A stretch of 64,000 bases of DNA from Mycolicibacter kumamotonensis (GTDB lineage: Bacteria; Actinomycetota; Actinomycetes; Mycobacteriales; Mycobacteriaceae): NCBI RefSeq assembly GCF_002086285.1, contig NZ_MVHU01000013.1:48292-112291 (forward strand), given 5' to 3'. Shown here piece by piece: positions 60,545-64,000 of the stretch. The notes beneath the pieces were generated by a model. The model saw nothing but the letters and a program-made list of their open reading frames with translations, was not told the origin of the DNA and ran no database searches. How positions within the stretch are numbered: position 1 is the first letter of the stretch; each line of letters starts with the position of its first letter. Both the position numbers and the translations under genes were made by a program.

Positions 60545-61387
60545 ATGGCCCCAGAACTACCCGGCGAGCGGCTGCAGCGTCGCCTCGGCCTGCTGCCCGA
60601 GCCCGACCGCGGCGTCGACGCACCCGAACCGGATGACGACGCCGACCCCAATTCGTTGTTGCCGCGCTGGCTGCCCGACGGTACCGCCGATGCCGGGTTG
60701 CTCGCCAAGGTGCGGGCCGACCCGGGACGGGCCGGCGCGATCGCTCTGGCGGTGATCGCCGCGGTCGCGGTCCTCATCACCGTGTTCACCGTGATCGGCG
60801 ACCGGCCCGCGCCGGTACGCAGTGCCAATCTTCCTGCGGTGGAGATGGTTTCGACCGCAAGCCCGCGCGCTGACGAATCCGTTGCGGCAACCGGCGCCGA
60901 CCAGGTGGTGGTCAGCGTGGTCGGGTTGGTGCACAAGCCGGGGCTGGCTATGCTGGCGCCCGGTTCCCGCATCGCCGACGCCCTCAGGGCTGCCGGCGGT
61001 GCCCTCGACGGCGCCGACACGATCGGGTTGAACCTGGCCCGCCCGTTGGTCGACGGCGAACAGATCGTGGTCGGGCTGGCGCCGCCGTCTGGCCCGTCGA
61101 TACTCGGCAGCTCGGTCGGCGTGGCACCGCCGGCGCCGGAAGCCCCTCGCACCAGCACCGCGCCGACGGGAACCGGCCCGGCGCCCAAACCCGGCGAGGC
61201 GGTCAACCTCAACACCGCGACTGTCGAACAGCTCGACGCGCTGCCCGGTGTCGGACCGGTGACCGCGGCCGCGATCGTCGCCTGGCGCGAAGCTCACGGC
61301 AAATTCACCGCCGTGGACCAACTCGGCGACGTCGACGGAATCGGCCCGGCCCGGCTGGAGAAGCTGCGTGCCCTGGTCCGCGTCTGA
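60545..61387 (+). CDS. comEA: ComEA-like DNA-binding membrane protein
   Basis: The 280-residue product (Rv2415c-like) has an acidic N-terminus, one TM helix (about 67-86, AIALAVIAAVAVLITVFTVI), an SLBB domain (about 121-180, VVSVVGLVHKPGLAMLAPGS) and a Pro-rich linker. Two C-terminal helix-hairpin-helix motifs follow (VNLNTATVEQLDALPGVGPV, LGDVDGIGPARLEKL). ComEA binds double-stranded DNA for uptake in competent bacteria. It directly precedes comEC (2-base gap). No pseudopilus genes are in the window, and natural competence in mycobacteria is not established. Confidence 0.92.
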   Translation: MAPELPGERLQRRLGLLPEPDRGVDAPEPDDDADPNSLLPRWLPDGTADAGLLAKVRADPGRAGAIALAVIAAVAVLITVFTVIGDRPAPVRSANLPAVEMVSTASPRADESVAATGADQVVVSVVGLVHKPGLAMLAPGSRIADALRAAGGALDGADTIGLNLARPLVDGEQIVVGLAPPSGPSILGSSVGVAPPAPEAPRTSTAPTGTGPAPKPGEAVNLNTATVEQLDALPGVGPVTAAAIVAWREAHGKFTAVDQLGDVDGIGPARLEKLRALVRV

Positions 61388-61389
61388 CG

Positions 61390-62952
61390 GTGACCCCGCC
61401 CGCGGCCGCCCAGCCGTCGGCGGCCCGGCTGGATGTCCGGCTGGTGCCGGCCGCGCTGATCGGCTGGCTGGTCACCGCTGCGGGAATCCAGTGGCGGATC
61501 GGCGGCACCCTGGCGATGCTGTGCGCAGCACTGGCTGCCCTGTCGGCTGCGCTGGGCCGGTACGCCGGACGCAGGCGCCGGCCCGGTTGGCGAGTGGCCG
61601 GTACGGCCCTGGCAGCGGCGTCGTTGGTGGGGGCGGGGTTCGGGTGGGCGGTTGCGCTGCGCACCGAGTCGGTCCTCGAGCACCCGATCACCGCGGTGTT
61701 CGGCCACACCGCGGCGGTGACGGTCACCCCGAGCGAAAGCCCGATGCCGGCCGGTGCCCGGCGGCTGATGTTCCGCGCCACCCTGCAGTGTGTCGACGGT
61801 GCCGAATCCTCAGGCCGGGTGGTGGTTTTCGCGTCCGGCCTGGAATACGGCGAGGTGATGGTCGGCCAGTCGATGGCGTTTCGGGCCAAGATCGCCCGCC
61901 CCTCCCGGCGTGATCTGACGGTCGCGACGCTGACCGCAGCCGGCGAGCCGACGCGCGGCCGGCCCGGGCTCGTCGCGCGCACCGCCCATCAGGTTCGCAC
62001 CCGGTTTGCCGCCGCCGCCGGGCGAGTGCTGCCCGGCGAGCAGGCGCGGATGCTGCCCGCCCTGGTCCTCGGGGACACCTCGGCGATCACCGCCGCCACG
62101 GGCCGAGAGTTTCGGGCCGCGGGCCTCACACATCTGATGGCGGTCTCGGGTGCCAACGTGACGATCGTCTGCGGTGCGGTGCTGTTCTCGGCGCGACTGG
62201 TCGGGCCCCGGGCCGCGGCGGTGCTGGCCGGGATGGCGTTGGTGGCGTTCGTGATCGTCGTACAACCGACGGCCAGCGTATTGCGGGCGGCGGTGATGGG
62301 GGCGATCGCGCTGCTGGGGGTGCTTTCGGCGCGCCGCCGGCAGGCGATTCCGAGCCTGGCCGCCAGCGTGTTGGTGCTGCTGGCACTGGCCCCGCACCTG
62401 GCTGTCGATGTCGGATTCGCGTTGTCGGTGGTAGCCACCGCAGCGCTGGTGGTGATCGCGCCGGTGTGGTCGGCGCGTCTGGTGGCCCGCGGGTGGCCGA
62501 AACCGTTGGCCGCCGCGGTCGCCGTGGCCTGGGCCGCCAACTTGGTCACCGCGCCGCTGATCGCCGGCATCTCCGGTCGGCTCAGCCTGGTCAGCACGCT
62601 CGCCAACCTTGCGGTGGCGGTGCTGGTGGCGCCGATCACCGTGCTGGGCAGCGCGGCGGCCGTGCTGTGCGGCTGGTGGCCGGCGGCCGCCGAACTGTTG
62701 ATCCGCTTCACCGGGCCCGAACTGTGGTGGGTCTGCCACGTCGCGCACTGGACCGGCGGGGTCCCGGCGGCCGCCGTGCCCGTGCCCGCGGGGGTGGCCG
62801 GGGTGTTCGGCGTGGGCGGCCTCGGGGTGCTGATCGTGGCCTGTTGGCGGTGGCGGTGCTGCCGGCGGGTGCTGGCCGCACTGGCGCTGTGCGTGCTGGC
62901 CTGGTCGGTCTCGGAGGTGCTGACCGGCTGGGCGGATGTCGGGGCTGCGTGA
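61390..62952 (+). CDS. comEC: ComEC/Rec2-like DNA-uptake membrane protein
   Basis: The 520-residue product (Rv2414c-like) has an N-terminal DUF4131-type region (TM pair, then FRATLQCVDGAESSGRVVVF) and a competence domain with many TM helices. The latter includes the conserved block LPALVLGDTSAITAATGREF, FRAAGLTHLMAVSGANVTIV in pieces and WSARLVARGWPKPLAAAVAV. The C-terminal metallo-beta-lactamase nuclease domain of the B. subtilis protein is absent, as in M. tuberculosis. The GTG at 61390 starts 2 bases after comEA; holA follows 12 bases downstream. Confidence 0.93.
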   Translation: MTPPAAAQPSAARLDVRLVPAALIGWLVTAAGIQWRIGGTLAMLCAALAALSAALGRYAGRRRRPGWRVAGTALAAASLVGAGFGWAVALRTESVLEHPITAVFGHTAAVTVTPSESPMPAGARRLMFRATLQCVDGAESSGRVVVFASGLEYGEVMVGQSMAFRAKIARPSRRDLTVATLTAAGEPTRGRPGLVARTAHQVRTRFAAAAGRVLPGEQARMLPALVLGDTSAITAATGREFRAAGLTHLMAVSGANVTIVCGAVLFSARLVGPRAAAVLAGMALVAFVIVVQPTASVLRAAVMGAIALLGVLSARRRQAIPSLAASVLVLLALAPHLAVDVGFALSVVATAALVVIAPVWSARLVARGWPKPLAAAVAVAWAANLVTAPLIAGISGRLSLVSTLANLAVAVLVAPITVLGSAAAVLCGWWPAAAELLIRFTGPELWWVCHVAHWTGGVPAAAVPVPAGVAGVFGVGGLGVLIVACWRWRCCRRVLAALALCVLAWSVSEVLTGWADVGAA

Positions 62953-62964
62953 CACGATTGGCGG

Positions 62965-63927
62965 GTGAGCCCACCGGTTTCGCCGCTGCACCTGATCCTC
63001 GGTGATGAGGAACTGCTGGTCGAGCGGGCGGTGGCGCAGGTACTGGCGGCGGTTCGGACTCAGGCAGGCAGCACCGACATCCCGGTGGACCGACTGCGGG
63101 CCGGCGAGGTCGAGGCGGGTGAGCTCGCCGCGCTGCTGAGCCCGTCACTGTTCGCCGACGAACGTGTGGTGGTGCTGGAAGCCGCCGGTGAAGCCGGCAA
63201 AGATGCCGCGACCCTGATCGCGTCGACGGCCGCCGATGTCCCGGCGGGCACCGTGCTGGTGGTGGTGCACTCCGGCGCCGGGCGAGCCAAGGCGCTGGTC
63301 GGGCAGCTGCGAGAACTCGGCGCCGAGGAGCACCCGTGCGCCCGCATCAGCAAGCCCGGCGAACGCGCCGATTTCGTTCGTGCCGAATTCCGCCGGCTCA
63401 AGGTGCGGGTGGACGATGCCTGCGTGACGGCGTTGCTGGACGCGGTGGGCTCCGACATCCGTGAGCTGGCCTCAGCCTGTTCGCAGCTGGTCGCCGACAC
63501 CGGCGGCCACGTCGACGCCCTGGCGGTGCGCCGCTATCACAGCGGGAAAGCCGAGGTGAAAGGCTTCGATGTCGCCGATCGGGCCGTGGTCGGCGACGTC
63601 GAAGGCGCCACCGAGGCGCTGCGCTGGGCGATGATCCGCGGCGAACCGCACGTGGTGCTCGCCGACGCGCTGGCCGAGGCGATCCATACCATCGCCCGGG
63701 TCGGCCCCAAGTCCGGCGACCCCTACCGACTTGCCGGCGAATTGGGTATGCCGCCCTGGCGGGTGCAGAAGGCGCAGAAACAATCCCGCTATTGGTCGCG
63801 GGAGTCCGTGGCCGCCGCGGTGCGGCTGGTGGCCGGGCTCAACGCCGACGTCAAGGGCGCCGCCGCCGACGCCGACTACGCGCTGGAGGCCGCGGTCCGC
63901 CGAGTCGCCGAGCTGGCCGCCCGCTAG
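62965..63927 (+). CDS. holA: DNA polymerase III delta subunit
   Basis: HolA is the delta subunit that opens the sliding clamp in the clamp loader. The 320-residue product (Rv2413c-like) starts [21 protein letters not shown] and has [40 protein letters not shown] and the C-terminal collar helices with [20 protein letters not shown]. Delta lacks a working Walker A motif, as here. The GTG at 62965 is used. It closes the comEA-comEC-holA unit common in Gram-positive bacteria. Confidence 0.93.
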   Translation: MSPPVSPLHLILGDEELLVERAVAQVLAAVRTQAGSTDIPVDRLRAGEVEAGELAALLSPSLFADERVVVLEAAGEAGKDAATLIASTAADVPAGTVLVVVHSGAGRAKALVGQLRELGAEEHPCARISKPGERADFVRAEFRRLKVRVDDACVTALLDAVGSDIRELASACSQLVADTGGHVDALAVRRYHSGKAEVKGFDVADRAVVGDVEGATEALRWAMIRGEPHVVLADALAEAIHTIARVGPKSGDPYRLAGELGMPPWRVQKAQKQSRYWSRESVAAAVRLVAGLNADVKGAAADADYALEAAVRRVAELAAR

Positions 63928-64000
63928 GACTCTGCTGAATAATCCCGCGTGGCTTCGCCTTGTGGTTGGCGGTGCCTGGGACCCTTGGTGAGTGCAGGGT
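63928..64000. other. Unassigned 73 bases at the window end
   Basis: No gene is seen. In M. tuberculosis rpsT lies next, in the divergent sense to this strand, but no S20 coding sequence is visible in these bases. The stretch starts GACTCTGCTGAATAATCCC after the holA stop and is less GC-rich than its surroundings. It could be the edge of an inserted element, but nothing here proves that. Confidence 0.3.

Overview
This window is chromosomal DNA from a mycobacterium (Mycobacteriaceae). The GC content is very high, GTG starts and 4-base ATGA/GTGA stop-start overlaps are common, and the gene families are mycobacterial (RpfE, MmpS/MmpL, Eis, PE-PPE hydrolase, PGRS repeats, OctT, GpgP). Gene order follows the M. 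tuberculosis Rv2458-Rv2413c block read backwards, as far as I can recall it: mmuM | clpX | korAB | mobA | rpfE | Rv2449c-like | valS-folC | ndk | rne | rplU-rpmA-obg-proB | nadE | rbsK | Rv2435c/Rv2434c-like | proA | Rv2426c/Rv2425c-like | nadD-rsfS-gpgP-octT-degV | eis | comEA-comEC-holA. The PGRS protein suggests a slow-growing or M. terrae-like lineage rather than a classical fast grower, but the species cannot be fixed from this sequence alone.

Layout. 1-266: the 5' end of mmuM on the minus strand. 523-5725: clpX, the 2-oxoglutarate:ferredoxin oxidoreductase pair and mobA. 5726-6653: a 0.9-kb gene-free stretch before a very short rpfE. 7075-13569: a saccharopine-dehydrogenase-like oxidoreductase, a DUF937 protein, a strong bidirectional terminator, valS-folC and a small membrane protein. 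13598-20518: core genes ndk, rne (with a long structured leader), rplU-rpmA-obg and proB. 20529-26326: an accessory stretch with a PE-PPE hydrolase, a divergent TetR/P450 pair around a perfect operator, an MFS carrier, a sirtuin carrying a 57-bp tandem repeat, and a cysteine hydrolase. 26384-30458: nadE, a methyltransferase, a tautomerase and rbsK. 30544-37725: a tightly packed operon of a degenerate receptor-type cyclase, an MscS channel with a cNMP-like domain, proA, a MoxR ATPase and a VWA protein. 37900-47538: an island with a 1900-residue Sec-signal PGRS protein that has no PE domain, a large LuxR/LAL regulator and a methyltransferase. 47646-51003: the coupled nadD-rsfS-gpgP-octT-degV operon. 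51008-59772: mmpS-mmpL, two small oxidoreductase/lipoprotein genes, eis and two acyl-CoA dehydrogenases. 59915-63927: a lipoprotein, then comEA-comEC-holA.

How the genes work together. Several groups look functionally coherent. nadE, nadD, a sirtuin and an isochorismatase-fold hydrolase are all in or near NAD metabolism. gpgP and octT both serve methylglucose lipopolysaccharide (MGLP) synthesis. A cyclase-like receptor is translationally coupled to a cyclic-nucleotide-channel-like MscS protein and then to proA, which points to osmotic or membrane-tension signalling. The part least explained by known synteny is 37.8-47.5 kb: the PGRS protein behind a perfect inverted repeat, facing a LuxR/LAL regulator and a methyltransferase that share an AT-rich element at their starts.

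All identifications come from reading motifs and remembered family signatures. No database search was run.
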